A stretch of 64,000 nucleotides of DNA, taken from the NCBI RefSeq assembly GCF_000494755.1, contig NC_022657.1, positions 3,882,001 through 3,946,000 on the forward strand, written 5' to 3'. The translations under genes were made by a program, and so were the position numbers. Below are positions 31,683-39,863 of this stretch, one piece after another. A model generated the notes under the pieces. The model saw nothing but the letters and a program-made list of their open reading frames with translations, made no database searches and was not told the origin of the DNA. Within the stretch, counting starts at the first letter, position 1. Each line of letters starts with the position of its first letter. The DNA comes from Amorphoplanes friuliensis DSM 7358 (GTDB lineage: Bacteria; Actinomycetota; Actinomycetes; Mycobacteriales; Micromonosporaceae).

Positions 31683-32458
31683 GCGCGGAGCCGCCGGTAG
31701 GCCCGCGCGGACAGCGGCAGGAACACCGCTGTGATCAGGGCGGGCCAGGCCACGGCCAGCAGCACCGCGTGGTCCGCGAGGGGTCCCTGGGTCACGCCGG
31801 TCGGGTTGCCGAAGAGCACCCGCGCCGCCGTCGCGGTCGCTGACACCGGGTTCCAGGCGGCGATCGCGCCCACCCAGCCCGGCATCGTCTCGGCCGAGAC
31901 GAGCGCCGTGGAGAGGAAGCCGATCGGCCAGATCAGCACCTGCACCGCCTGGGTGCCGCCCTCACCGCGGATCGCCAGTCCGAGAAAGATGCCGATCCAC
32001 AGCATCGCGAAGCGCAGGAACAGCAGGAGCAGCACCGCGAGCAGCGCCGAGGCCGGGTCCGAGCCGATCCGCCAGCCGATGAGCAGACCGCCGAGGATCA
32101 GCACGAGCAACTCGGCCGCCGAGTTGGTCAGGTCCGCGCCGGCCCGGCCGAGCGTCACCGCCGCGCTGCTGATCGGCATCGAGCGGAACCGGTCCGTCAC
32201 GCCCTTGCGGGAATCCGCGGCCATCGCGGTGGTGGTCGCCTCGATGCCGAACATCATGGACAGCGCGAGCATCCCGGGCAGCAGGAACGTGATGTAGTCG
32301 CCGCCGCCGGGCACCTCGATCGCGCCGCCGAACAGGAAACCGAAAACGAGCAGCAACATGATCGTGAAGAGCAGCCCGAAGATCGGCGCCCAGGGCTGGC
32401 GGACCCAGTGGGCCAGGTCCCGTTGCGTGATGATCCAGCCGTGCCGGAGTGCGGTCAC
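31679..32458 (-). CDS. ABC-2 type exporter permease, drug-resistance type
   Basis: Membrane subunit of 259 residues for the ATPase encoded upstream. GTG 32458 overlaps the ATPase stop as GTGA and is preceded by GAGGAGG. Six spans are visible, beginning with WAPIFGLLFTIMLLLVFGFLF. The ABC-2 signature region LIWPIGFLSTALVSAETMPGWVGAIAAWNPVSATATAARVLFG is the conserved C-terminal part seen in DrrB-like proteins. MAADSRKGVTDRFRSMPISSAAVTLGR is the coupling loop typical of daunorubicin-type exporters. Efflux of a drug or a toxic metabolite is the family role; the substrate is unknown. Expression likely depends on the divergent TetR regulator at 33543. Confidence 0.9.
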   Translation of the reverse strand: MTALRHGWIITQRDLAHWVRQPWAPIFGLLFTIMLLLVFGFLFGGAIEVPGGGDYITFLLPGMLALSMMFGIEATTTAMAADSRKGVTDRFRSMPISSAAVTLGRAGADLTNSAAELLVLILGGLLIGWRIGSDPASALLAVLLLLFLRFAMLWIGIFLGLAIRGEGGTQAVQVLIWPIGFLSTALVSAETMPGWVGAIAAWNPVSATATAARVLFGNPTGVTQGPLADHAVLLAVAWPALITAVFLPLSARAYRRLRA

Positions 32459-33384
32459 CGGTTCGCCTCCTCGGTGGTCAGGCTGAGGAAAACTTCGTCC
32501 AGGGTCGGGCGCCGCAGGACGAGGTCGTCGGGGGTGATCCCGGCCCGGTCCAGGGCCCGGACCAGCTCGGCGAGCAGGACCACACCGGAACCGGACGCGT
32601 ACGTCGCGGTGTGCGCCTCCTCGTCCATCGAGACGGGTCCGTCGATCAGCGTCCGCAGCGGCTCGTGCCGGGGGAACGTGACGGTCACCCGGTCGCCACC
32701 GAGCCGGCGTTTCAGCTCGTCGGGGGAGCCGGACGCCACGACCCGGCCGTGGTCGAGCACCGAGATCCCGTCGGCGAGCTGGTCGGCCTCGTCCAGAAAT
32801 TGCGTGGTCAGCAGGACCGTGGTGCCCAGCCCGGCGACCTCCCGCACGGTCTCCCACACCTCGTTGCGGGCCCGCGGGTCGAGCCCGGTGGTCGGTTCGT
32901 CGAGGAAGAGCACGGCCGGGCGCAGGATCAGCCCGGCGGCGATGTCCAGGCGGCGGCGCATCCCACCCGAGTACGTGGAGACGGCCCGTTCCGCCGCCGC
33001 GGCCAGCCCGAACGCGTCGAGCAGTTCGCCGGCGCGGGTTTTCGCGGCTGCGGTGGACAGGCCGTACAGGCGACGGAACATGACCAGGTTCTGCCGGCCG
33101 CCGAGGATCTCGTCGACGGCCGGGTGCTGACCGACGAGGCCGATGCGCGTGCGTACCTGCTTGGGCTGGCGCCGGACGTCGAGCCCGGCGACGCGGGCGG
33201 TGCCGCCGTCGAGGTCGATCAGGGTGGCCAGGGCCCGGACCGCGGTGCTCTTGCCGGCGCCGTTCGGGCCGAGCAGTCCGTGGATGGTGCCGGCCGCGAC
33301 GGTGAGGTCGAAGCCGTCGAGTGCGTGGAGGTCGCCGTAGCGCTTGCGCAGTCCCTGCGCGACGAGTGCGTGCTCGGTTGTCAC
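32455..33384 (-). CDS. ABC transporter ATPase, DrrA-like
   Basis: ATP-hydrolysing subunit (309 residues) of a two-gene exporter. The start is GTG 33384 with GGGGAACC before it. Walker A is GPNGAGKST, the Q-loop sits in IGLVGQHPAVDEIL, the signature is TYSGGMRRRLD, and Walker B is AVLFLDEPTTGLD, followed by the switch His region. The C-terminal DrrA-type extension of about 90 residues follows (LGGDRVTVTFPRHEP), ending in LRRPTLDEVFLSLT. A 6-base-arm inverted repeat lies 13 bases upstream of the start and is a good operator candidate for the divergent TetR protein. Confidence 0.93.
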   Translation of the reverse strand: MTTEHALVAQGLRKRYGDLHALDGFDLTVAAGTIHGLLGPNGAGKSTAVRALATLIDLDGGTARVAGLDVRRQPKQVRTRIGLVGQHPAVDEILGGRQNLVMFRRLYGLSTAAAKTRAGELLDAFGLAAAAERAVSTYSGGMRRRLDIAAGLILRPAVLFLDEPTTGLDPRARNEVWETVREVAGLGTTVLLTTQFLDEADQLADGISVLDHGRVVASGSPDELKRRLGGDRVTVTFPRHEPLRTLIDGPVSMDEEAHTATYASGSGVVLLAELVRALDRAGITPDDLVLRRPTLDEVFLSLTTEEANR

Positions 33385-33396
33385 GGTTCCCCTAAC

Positions 33397-33413
33397 TCCG
33401 TATGCCTTACGGA
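33397..33413. promoter_or_regulatory. Inverted repeat, probable TetR operator
   Basis: TCCGTA, five bases, TACGGA. It is located between the divergent exporter operon and TetR gene, 13 bases before the exporter start and about 130 before the regulator start. Position suggests repression of the exporter. Confidence 0.5.
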
Positions 33414-33542
33414 AAATCCCGCGGGCAACGTCAGACAGGTCACCGAACGGTACGGCGGCTGCGAATGGGTGGTTACGCGGACGTACCCGAACGCCCGCGT
33501 CGCCTTCCGGGCTCCGTACACCTCACGGGGTAATCTGTGCAC

Positions 33543-34298
33543 ATGGAAAAAGCGGACGTCGACAGGACCCTGACGCTGCTCTGGCGCCGGACGCTCGGCG
33601 TGCCCCAGGGCAGCCGGGGGCCGCGGCAGCGCGTCAGCGTCGACGAGGTGGTCGCTGCCGCCGTCGCGGTGGCCGACGAGGAGGGGCTGCCGGCCTTCTC
33701 GATGCGCAAGGTGGCGGACCGCCTCGGGATCAAGCTGATGTCGATCTACACGTACGTGCCGGGGCGCGCGGAGCTGATCGGCCTGATGGTCGACGAGGTC
33801 TACGGCGAGGCGGACCTGACGCCGCACACCGGCCCGGTGCGGGAGCGGATGGCCACGGTCGCCCGGTTGCTCTGGGACGAGTACCACCGGCACCCCTGGC
33901 TGCTGCAGATCGACGAGACCCGTCCGTGGATCGGCCCCAACGGCTCGGACCGCTACGAGTGGCAGCTGGCCGCGATCGAGGGCGCGGGCTTCACCGACCT
34001 GGAGATGGACCAGGTGGTGACGCTGCTGTCCGGGTTCGCGGCGAGCTCCGCCCGGCTGTCGATCGACTCGCGCCGCACCGAGCAGCGCTCCGGCATCACC
34101 GACGCGCAGTGGTGGGAGGTCAACGCGGCGGTGCTCGAGCGGGTCATGCCACCGGACCGCTATCCGCTCTCCGGCCGGGTCGGGACGGTCGCGGGGAAGG
34201 AGTACAACGCCGTCGCCGACCCCGGGCGGTCGTTCCGGTTCGGCCTCGACCGGCTCCTCGACGGCCTGGAGCTGATGCTGGAACAACGGGGAGACTGA
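33543..34298 (+). CDS. TetR-family regulator of the ABC exporter
   Basis: 251 residues. The HTH reads VSVDEVVAAAVAVADEEGLPAFSMRKVADRLGIKLMSIYTYVPGRAELIGLMVDEVYGE. A TetR_C_1-like ligand domain follows (WLLQIDETRPWIGPNGSDRYEWQLAAIEG). A basic N-terminal arm (LLWRRTLGVPQGSRGPRQR) precedes the HTH, as in drug-efflux regulators of this group. ATG 33543 is taken; a GTG two codons earlier (33537) is also possible. It is divergent from the DrrAB-like exporter and thus its likely repressor, released by the exported compound; this is inference. Confidence 0.87.
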   Translation: MEKADVDRTLTLLWRRTLGVPQGSRGPRQRVSVDEVVAAAVAVADEEGLPAFSMRKVADRLGIKLMSIYTYVPGRAELIGLMVDEVYGEADLTPHTGPVRERMATVARLLWDEYHRHPWLLQIDETRPWIGPNGSDRYEWQLAAIEGAGFTDLEMDQVVTLLSGFAASSARLSIDSRRTEQRSGITDAQWWEVNAAVLERVMPPDRYPLSGRVGTVAGKEYNAVADPGRSFRFGLDRLLDGLELMLEQRGD

Positions 34299-34357
34299 CC
34301 GGCCGGATCAAGATATGGTCAGTCCTCGATGGCTTGACGTCGGCGACGGGGGACCGC

Positions 34358-35746
34358 ATGAAACGGCTCTGGGCAGTTCTGCTTCTGCTGGCCGGCTCGG
34401 TGGTGGTGGCCGGTCCCGCTCAAGCGGCGGTGGAGGAGGAGGACATCCTCGACCAGCTGCGGAAGGTGCCCGGACTGACCGTCGTCGAGGAACAGACAGC
34501 CCCCGCGCCGTACAGGTTCTTCGTCCTCACGATCACCCAGGCCGCCGATCACCGGGATCCGTCGGCGGGCACGTTCGAGCAGCGGATGACCCTGCTCCAC
34601 CGCGGCACCGACCGGCCCACGGTCCTGCACACCACCGGGTACGGCGTCCCGGGTTACGTCTTCCGCGCCGAGCCCACCCGCCTGATCGACGGCAACCAGC
34701 TCTCGGTCGAGCAGCGGTTCTTCACGCCGTCGCGGCCCGCGCCCGCCGACTGGTCCGACCTGACGATCTGGCAGGCCGCCACCGACCACCACCGGATCGT
34801 GGAGGCGCTCGCGCCGCTCTACCCCGCGAAGTGGATCTCGACGGGGGCGAGCAAGGGCGGCATGACCTCGATCTACCACCGCCGTTTCTATCCGTCCGAC
34901 GTGGACGGCACGGTCGCCTACGTCGCGCCGCAGGACGTGGTCAACCGGGAGGACTCGGCGTACGACAAGTTCTTCACTACCGTCGGCACCGACGCGGCCT
35001 GCCGGGCGGCGCTCGACAACGTGCAGATCGAGGCGCTGAAACGGCGGTCGGCGCTGGTCGCCCGCTACGAGGCCTGGGCAACGGCCAACAACCGCACCTT
35101 CACCATCGTCGAGTCCGCGGACCGCGCGTTCGAGTTCCTCGTCAACGGCGCACCCTGGGCGTTCTGGCAGTACAGCGGGCAGAGCCAGTGCGGCTCGGTG
35201 CCGGCCACGACGGCGTCCGACGAGGCGATCCTCGGCTGGCTGGACGCCGTCTTCGGGCTCGACGCCAACACCGACCAGGGCATCAGCGGGTACGTGCCCT
35301 ACTACTTCCAGGCCGCCGCGCAGCTCGGCTACCCCGTGATCAAGCTGAAGCACCTCGCGAAGCTGCAGCGGTACCCCGGCGAGGACCGCGCCGAGTCGTA
35401 CGTCCCCAGCGACCTGCACCCGCGCTTCCACCCCCTGGCGATGACCGACATCGACCTCTGGGTCCGGCTCGCCGGCCGTGAGCTCCTCTTCGTGTACGGG
35501 CAGAACGACCCGTGGGGCGCGGAGCCGTTCCACCTCGGGCCCGGCACTCGGGACTCGCTGTCCTACGTGGCCGCCGGCGCGAACCACGGCGCGAACATCA
35601 GCCTGCTGACACCGGAGGAAGCCGCCACGGCGACCGCGGCGCTGCAGCGCTGGGCCGGTGTCACCGCGAAGGCACGGCAGGCGACGGCGTTCGATCCGGT
35701 GCTGGACGCGTACAACCCCGCTCTCGACCGTCGTTACAACCGCTGA
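34358..35746 (+). CDS. Secreted S37-type (PS-10) aminopeptidase
   Basis: Serine peptidase of 462 residues. ATG 34358 has GGGGGA five bases before; the long upstream frame is an artefact of high GC. The Sec signal is MKRLWAVLLLLAGSVVVAG with cleavage near AQA. Family S37 features are the early FFVLTITQAADHRDPSAGTFEQR segment, LHTTGYGV, the nucleophile elbow STGASKGGMTSIYHRRFYP (Ser near 165), and later ELLFVYGQNDPWGAEPF with Asp and AAGANHGANISLL with His. These peptidases release tripeptides from protein N-termini in Streptomyces. The stop is 9 bases before the large glycosidase gene, so the two are probably transcribed together. Confidence 0.85.
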   Translation: MKRLWAVLLLLAGSVVVAGPAQAAVEEEDILDQLRKVPGLTVVEEQTAPAPYRFFVLTITQAADHRDPSAGTFEQRMTLLHRGTDRPTVLHTTGYGVPGYVFRAEPTRLIDGNQLSVEQRFFTPSRPAPADWSDLTIWQAATDHHRIVEALAPLYPAKWISTGASKGGMTSIYHRRFYPSDVDGTVAYVAPQDVVNREDSAYDKFFTTVGTDAACRAALDNVQIEALKRRSALVARYEAWATANNRTFTIVESADRAFEFLVNGAPWAFWQYSGQSQCGSVPATTASDEAILGWLDAVFGLDANTDQGISGYVPYYFQAAAQLGYPVIKLKHLAKLQRYPGEDRAESYVPSDLHPRFHPLAMTDIDLWVRLAGRELLFVYGQNDPWGAEPFHLGPGTRDSLSYVAAGANHGANISLLTPEEAATATAALQRWAGVTAKARQATAFDPVLDAYNPALDRRYNR

Positions 35747-35755
35747 GGAACGCCC

Positions 35756-38707
35756 ATGCTGCGCAGTGCCGCCCTGGTCGTCGGTCTGGTCCTCGTCGGC
35801 ACGCCCGCCCAGGCGCAGCCGCCGCCGGTCTATCCGGCCGTCGGGCCCACCACGCATTTCCTCGACCAGGAACGGCTGCTCGGCGACACCCCGGAACCCG
35901 GCTGGTACAAGGCGAACATCCCGTTCGTCGACCTGCCGGACGCGGCGATCCAGGACACGTACTACTACCGCTGGCGCACCTTCAAGGAGGCGCTGAAGTA
36001 CACCGGGCCGAAGGACGGCTGGATCGTCTCGGAGTTCCTCGGCCCGGTCGGCTACTCCGCGCCGAACGGTGGCATCAGCGCCGCCGCCGGGCACCACCTC
36101 TACGAGGGCCGCTGGCTGCGCGACACCCGCTACCTCGACGACTACCTGGACTACTGGCTGCGCGGCTCCGGCGCCGGTGCCAAGCCGGCGACCGAGGGCC
36201 TCGGCAAGAACTCCACCGACTGGGCCCACCAGTATTCGTTCTGGGCGGTCGACGCCGCGGTCGCCCGCGCCGAGGTGACCGGCGACTGGAAGTTCCTGCT
36301 GCAGCGGCTGCCCGAGCTCGAGCGGCAGTACCAGCGCTGGAAGGAGACGAACTTCGACCCGGCCCGCGGGCTCTACTGGCAGACGCCGGTGTGGGACGCC
36401 ATGGAGTTCACGGCGAGCTCCTATCAGAGCGACGACCCCTATCACGGCGGCGACGGTTTCCGGCCCACCCTCAACGCCTACCAGTACGGCGACGCCCGCG
36501 CGCTGGCCCTGCTCGCCCGTCGCGCCGGTGACCCGCGCAAGGCCGCCCGCTACGAGCGAGAAGCGGCGACCCTGCGCACCAACCAGGAGAAGGACCTCTG
36601 GGACGGTTCCTTCTACAAGCACGTGATGCGCGACGGCACCCGCATCACCGACCGGGAGCAGATCGGCTTCATCCCCTGGTACTTCCACATGCCACCGGCG
36701 GGCAACGCGGCGGCGTGGGCCCAGCTCACCGACCCGCAGGGCTTCGCAGCCCCGTACGGCCCGACGACCACCGAGCGGCGCAGCCCGTGGTTCATGCACC
36801 AGGCGCTCGACGGGTGCTGCCGGTGGGACGGCCCGAGCTGGCCGTACGCGACCAGTCAGACGTTGACCGCCCTGGCCAACCAGCTGATCGACTACCCGGC
36901 GCAGAGCTACGTCGACCGCCAGGACTACTACGACGTGCTCCGCGGGTACGCCCTGACCCAGCGCAAGAACGGCAAGCCGTACGTCGCCGAGGCGCACCAC
37001 CCGGACGAGGACCGCTGGATCTACGACGGCCGCGGTCACAGCGAGGACTACAACCACTCCACGTTCACCGACAACGTGCTCTCCGGCCTGCTCGGCATCC
37101 GCCCGCAGCCCGGCGCCTCGATCGAGCTGGCACCGCTCGTCCCGGCGGACTGGGACCACTTCGCGGTCGAGAACCTCGCCTACCACGGCCACAACCTGAC
37201 GATCCTCTGGGACCGCGACGGCACCCGGTACGGGCAGGGCGCGGGTTTGCGCCTGTGGGTCGACGGCAAGCTCCGGCACACCCAGACCACCCTTTCCCGT
37301 ACGACGGTGGCGCTCGCGCCCACGCGCGACTCCAACCTGCCGGTGCTCGTGGACGACGCCGCGAACGTGGCCGAGTCGGGCTATCCGCTCGCGACCGCGT
37401 CGTACACGTGGCCGGGTGACAAGGCCGTCGACGCGATCGACGGCCAGGACTTCCACCTCGACGTGCCCGCCACCCGCTGGACCACCTGGCAGTCCCCGAA
37501 CCGCAGCGACCACCTCGACGTCGACCTGGGCGCGGCGACCAGCGTCTCCGACCTGCGCGTGGTCTTCTACGACGACGGTGGCGGCGTCCGCACCCCGCAG
37601 TCGTTCACGGTCGAATACCAGGACCGTGCGGGCACCTGGCAGGACGTTCCCGGTCAGACCCGCGACCCGGCAACCCCGGCGCTGCGGGCGGTCAACCGCG
37701 TCCTGATCGACCCGCCGCTGCTCACCGACCGGCTACGGATCACGCCCGTCCGCGACGACGGCGGCGCGGTCGGCATCACGAACCTCCAGCTGTGGCGCCG
37801 GCCCGACCCGGCGGTCACCGCCACGTTCCTGGATCTGCGGGACGGCGCTGTCCCGGCCGACTCCGGCAGCACCGTGACCGTCCGGACCCGGGTCAGGGGC
37901 CCGCGCACGGTCCGCCCGTCGCTCGAGGTGCCGCGCGGCTGGACCGCCACCCCGGCCGCCACGACCCGTCGCGGGACCACCACGGACACCACCTGGCAGG
38001 TCCGGATCCCCGAGGGCGCCGACCTCGGCAACAGCCCGCCGATCCGCCTCCTGGCCACCACCGGCCGGGGCGTGACGACGGCGGTCGCCCCCACCCGCTA
38101 CTTCTTCGACCCGGCCGACTTCCCCGTCACCGCCTGGGCCGACGACTTCAGCACCGACCGTACGGCCGGCTACCGGCTGGACCAGCAGGTCTCCGGCGAG
38201 GCGCTGCCCGCGCTCTCCGTCGCCGATGGCGGCCTCACCGCCCGGGCCACGACACGCTCGTTCGGCGTCCTTGCCGTGCCGGCCCGGGGCTCCGAGAAGG
38301 GCACGGCCGTCATCGTCACCCCACGGTCGTTCAGCGGGGCGTCGCCCGAGGACAGTCTCTTCGCGGGCCAGTCGGCGGGCGTCGACAACAACGCTCTGGC
38401 CTGGTACAACAACCACTTCGGGACGTCCGGGGCCGACGTGCGGCGGGCCGGCGTCAACCGCCCCGAGGCCGCCGGCGGCTGCTGTGCGGACGTCCGCTGG
38501 CAGCCCGGCGATCGCTTCGCGGCGGTTTTGCGCGACGGCACCCTCACCACCTGGCTCGACCACGACGACACCTGGCGGCTGCTGCACACCGCACCCGTCG
38601 GCGCGGCCGTGGACGCCACCACCCTGGCGAGCTGGTCCCCGGCCGTCGGTCTCCGCCTCGACCCGGGCACCATGGTTCTCGATGACCTCACCGTCCGTAC
38701 CCGCTGA
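35756..38707 (+). CDS. Large secreted multidomain glycosidase, MGH1-like barrel with F5/8-type and lectin-like domains
   Basis: 983 residues with a Sec signal (MLRSAALVVGLVLVGTPAQA). Residues about 35-480 look like an (alpha/alpha)6 glycosidase of the MGH1/GH63-like kind: YYYRWRTFKEALKYTG, AGHHLYEGRWLRD, TDWAHQYSFWAVDAAV, SSYQSDDPYHGGDGFRPTLNAYQ, WDGPSWPYATSQTLTALAN, and RGHSEDYNHSTFTDNVLSGL. A discoidin/F5-8 type C domain (about 525-680) follows, then an NEW3-like beta domain (690-790) and a C-terminal jelly-roll region (795-983) with HFGTSGADVRRAGV. The likely acid residues are in DDPYHGGD and HSEDYNHS, but I cannot assign catalytic pairs. Substrate is unknown; a plant or microbial polysaccharide is plausible given the binding domains. 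The next gene begins inside its last 26 bases. Confidence 0.75.
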   Translation: MLRSAALVVGLVLVGTPAQAQPPPVYPAVGPTTHFLDQERLLGDTPEPGWYKANIPFVDLPDAAIQDTYYYRWRTFKEALKYTGPKDGWIVSEFLGPVGYSAPNGGISAAAGHHLYEGRWLRDTRYLDDYLDYWLRGSGAGAKPATEGLGKNSTDWAHQYSFWAVDAAVARAEVTGDWKFLLQRLPELERQYQRWKETNFDPARGLYWQTPVWDAMEFTASSYQSDDPYHGGDGFRPTLNAYQYGDARALALLARRAGDPRKAARYEREAATLRTNQEKDLWDGSFYKHVMRDGTRITDREQIGFIPWYFHMPPAGNAAAWAQLTDPQGFAAPYGPTTTERRSPWFMHQALDGCCRWDGPSWPYATSQTLTALANQLIDYPAQSYVDRQDYYDVLRGYALTQRKNGKPYVAEAHHPDEDRWIYDGRGHSEDYNHSTFTDNVLSGLLGIRPQPGASIELAPLVPADWDHFAVENLAYHGHNLTILWDRDGTRYGQGAGLRLWVDGKLRHTQTTLSRTTVALAPTRDSNLPVLVDDAANVAESGYPLATASYTWPGDKAVDAIDGQDFHLDVPATRWTTWQSPNRSDHLDVDLGAATSVSDLRVVFYDDGGGVRTPQSFTVEYQDRAGTWQDVPGQTRDPATPALRAVNRVLIDPPLLTDRLRITPVRDDGGAVGITNLQLWRRPDPAVTATFLDLRDGAVPADSGSTVTVRTRVRGPRTVRPSLEVPRGWTATPAATTRRGTTTDTTWQVRIPEGADLGNSPPIRLLATTGRGVTTAVAPTRYFFDPADFPVTAWADDFSTDRTAGYRLDQQVSGEALPALSVADGGLTARATTRSFGVLAVPARGSEKGTAVIVTPRSFSGASPEDSLFAGQSAGVDNNALAWYNNHFGTSGADVRRAGVNRPEAAGGCCADVRWQPGDRFAAVLRDGTLTTWLDHDDTWRLLHTAPVGAAVDATTLASWSPAVGLRLDPGTMVLDDLTVRTR

Positions 38708-39524
38708 CCCGATCCCCGTCGGCCGCCTCGGTTTCGGGGCGATGCACCTGCCGACCGCACCCGAACCGGACCGCCGGGCCGCGATCGCCGTCGCCCGGCG
38801 CGCGGTCGAGCTCGGCGTCACCCTCATCGACACCGCCCACCTGTACGGCTGGGGTGCGAACGAGGAGCTGCTGGCTGCGGCGCTGTACCCGTACCCGGAG
38901 AATCTGATCCTCGCCACCAAGGTCGGCGTGGCACCGCCGCGCGGGGACCGCGAGGCCGCCTTCGACGGCAGCCCGGCCTTCCTCCGCGAACAGGTCGACG
39001 AAGCGCTCCGGCGGCTCCGCGTCGACCGGCTCGACCTGCTCCAGCTGCACCGCATCGACCCTGCGGTGCCGCTTGCCGACCAGCTCGGCACCCTCCGCGA
39101 CCTGCAGACGGCCGGGAAGATCGCCCACCTCGGGCTCTCCGAGATCACTGCCGCCCAGCTGGCCGAAGCCCGGACGATCATCACCGTCGCGAGTGTCCAG
39201 AACCGCTACAACGTGCTCGACCGCGAGCACGAGACGGTCCTGGACGCCTGCACGGAAGCGGGCATCGCCTTCCTGCCGTGGCGCCCGGTCCACCCCGCCA
39301 CCACCACGACCGGCACCGAGATCGCCGCCGTGGCCGCGGAGCTGGGCGCCACACAGGCCCAGGTGTCGCTGGCGTGGCTGCTGGCCCGCTCGCCGATCAT
39401 GCTCCCGATCCCCGGCACCGCCTCGATCACCCACCTCGAGGAGAACCTCGCGGCGGAAGGCCTGCGCTTGAGCCCGGACCAGTACGACCGGCTCACCGCC
39501 GCGGCATTCCCCCGTGCGGGCTGA
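38682..39524 (+). CDS. Aldo/keto reductase
   Basis: 280-residue oxidoreductase of the AKR fold. ATG 38682 (MTSPSVPADPIPVGRLGFG) lies inside the end of the glycosidase gene, overlapping by 26 bases in another frame; no good ribosome site is seen, so coupling is likely. Tetrad residues are Asp and Tyr in LIDTAHLYGWG, Lys in LILATKVGV and His in LLQLHRIDP. Further blocks: KIAHLGLSEITAAQLAEA, VQNRYNVLDREHE and LPIPGTASITHLEENL. It may reduce a sugar or aldehyde released by the glycosidase, by inference only. Its 3' end overlaps the convergent small gene by 32 bases. Confidence 0.88.
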   Translation: MTSPSVPADPIPVGRLGFGAMHLPTAPEPDRRAAIAVARRAVELGVTLIDTAHLYGWGANEELLAAALYPYPENLILATKVGVAPPRGDREAAFDGSPAFLREQVDEALRRLRVDRLDLLQLHRIDPAVPLADQLGTLRDLQTAGKIAHLGLSEITAAQLAEARTIITVASVQNRYNVLDREHETVLDACTEAGIAFLPWRPVHPATTTTGTEIAAVAAELGATQAQVSLAWLLARSPIMLPIPGTASITHLEENLAAEGLRLSPDQYDRLTAAAFPRAG

Positions 39525-39861
39525 TGAGGATGAGCGGCAGGCTGCCTGCGCCGAGGTAGAAGTGGCCCTCGAAATACTCGATGTGGGCGTGGCCGCCGTC
39601 ATCCATGTCACCGACGGCGCGGAGCTCGTCGGCCAGGATCGACCGGCCTTCGTCGCCGCCGCGGACAGTGAGACGGCGGTCGTGGAGCCCGGCGACCACC
39701 GGACCCTCCGTCGCCTCGACCAGAACGCCCAGCAGCTGACCCTCGTCGGACAGCGCCAGCTCACCCCCACCGGCCACGAGCACAGCCAGGGCGTGGAAAC
39801 CGGCCTGGTCGCCGGAAACGTTCACACCCTCCGTCACGGAGAGAAGATCGAGCACCAGCAT
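39493..39861 (-). CDS. Small protein in kinase operon, possibly Imm32-like
   Basis: A 122-residue protein beginning MLVLDLLSVTEGVNVSGDQ at ATG 39861, two bases after the kinase stop. I do not recognise it securely. Its middle is hydrophobic (HALAVLVAGGGELALSDEG) and its end reads ADELRAVGDMDDGGHAHIEYFEGHFYLGAGSLPLIL. That HAHIEYF-to-LPL pattern resembles the Imm32 immunity-protein family of polymorphic toxin systems, but the match is from memory and weak. No toxin gene is adjacent. It might instead be a regulator or substrate of the kinase. It overlaps the convergent aldo/keto reductase by 32 bases. Confidence 0.55.
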   Translation of the reverse strand: MLVLDLLSVTEGVNVSGDQAGFHALAVLVAGGGELALSDEGQLLGVLVEATEGPVVAGLHDRRLTVRGGDEGRSILADELRAVGDMDDGGHAHIEYFEGHFYLGAGSLPLILISPHGGMPRR

Positions 39862-39863
39862 CG

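Noticed and set aside
34319..37513. Open frame of 1064 codons on the minus strand
   Set aside because: Antisense to the S37 peptidase and the glycosidase genes, which have signal peptides and family motifs; no recognisable domain in the antisense frame.
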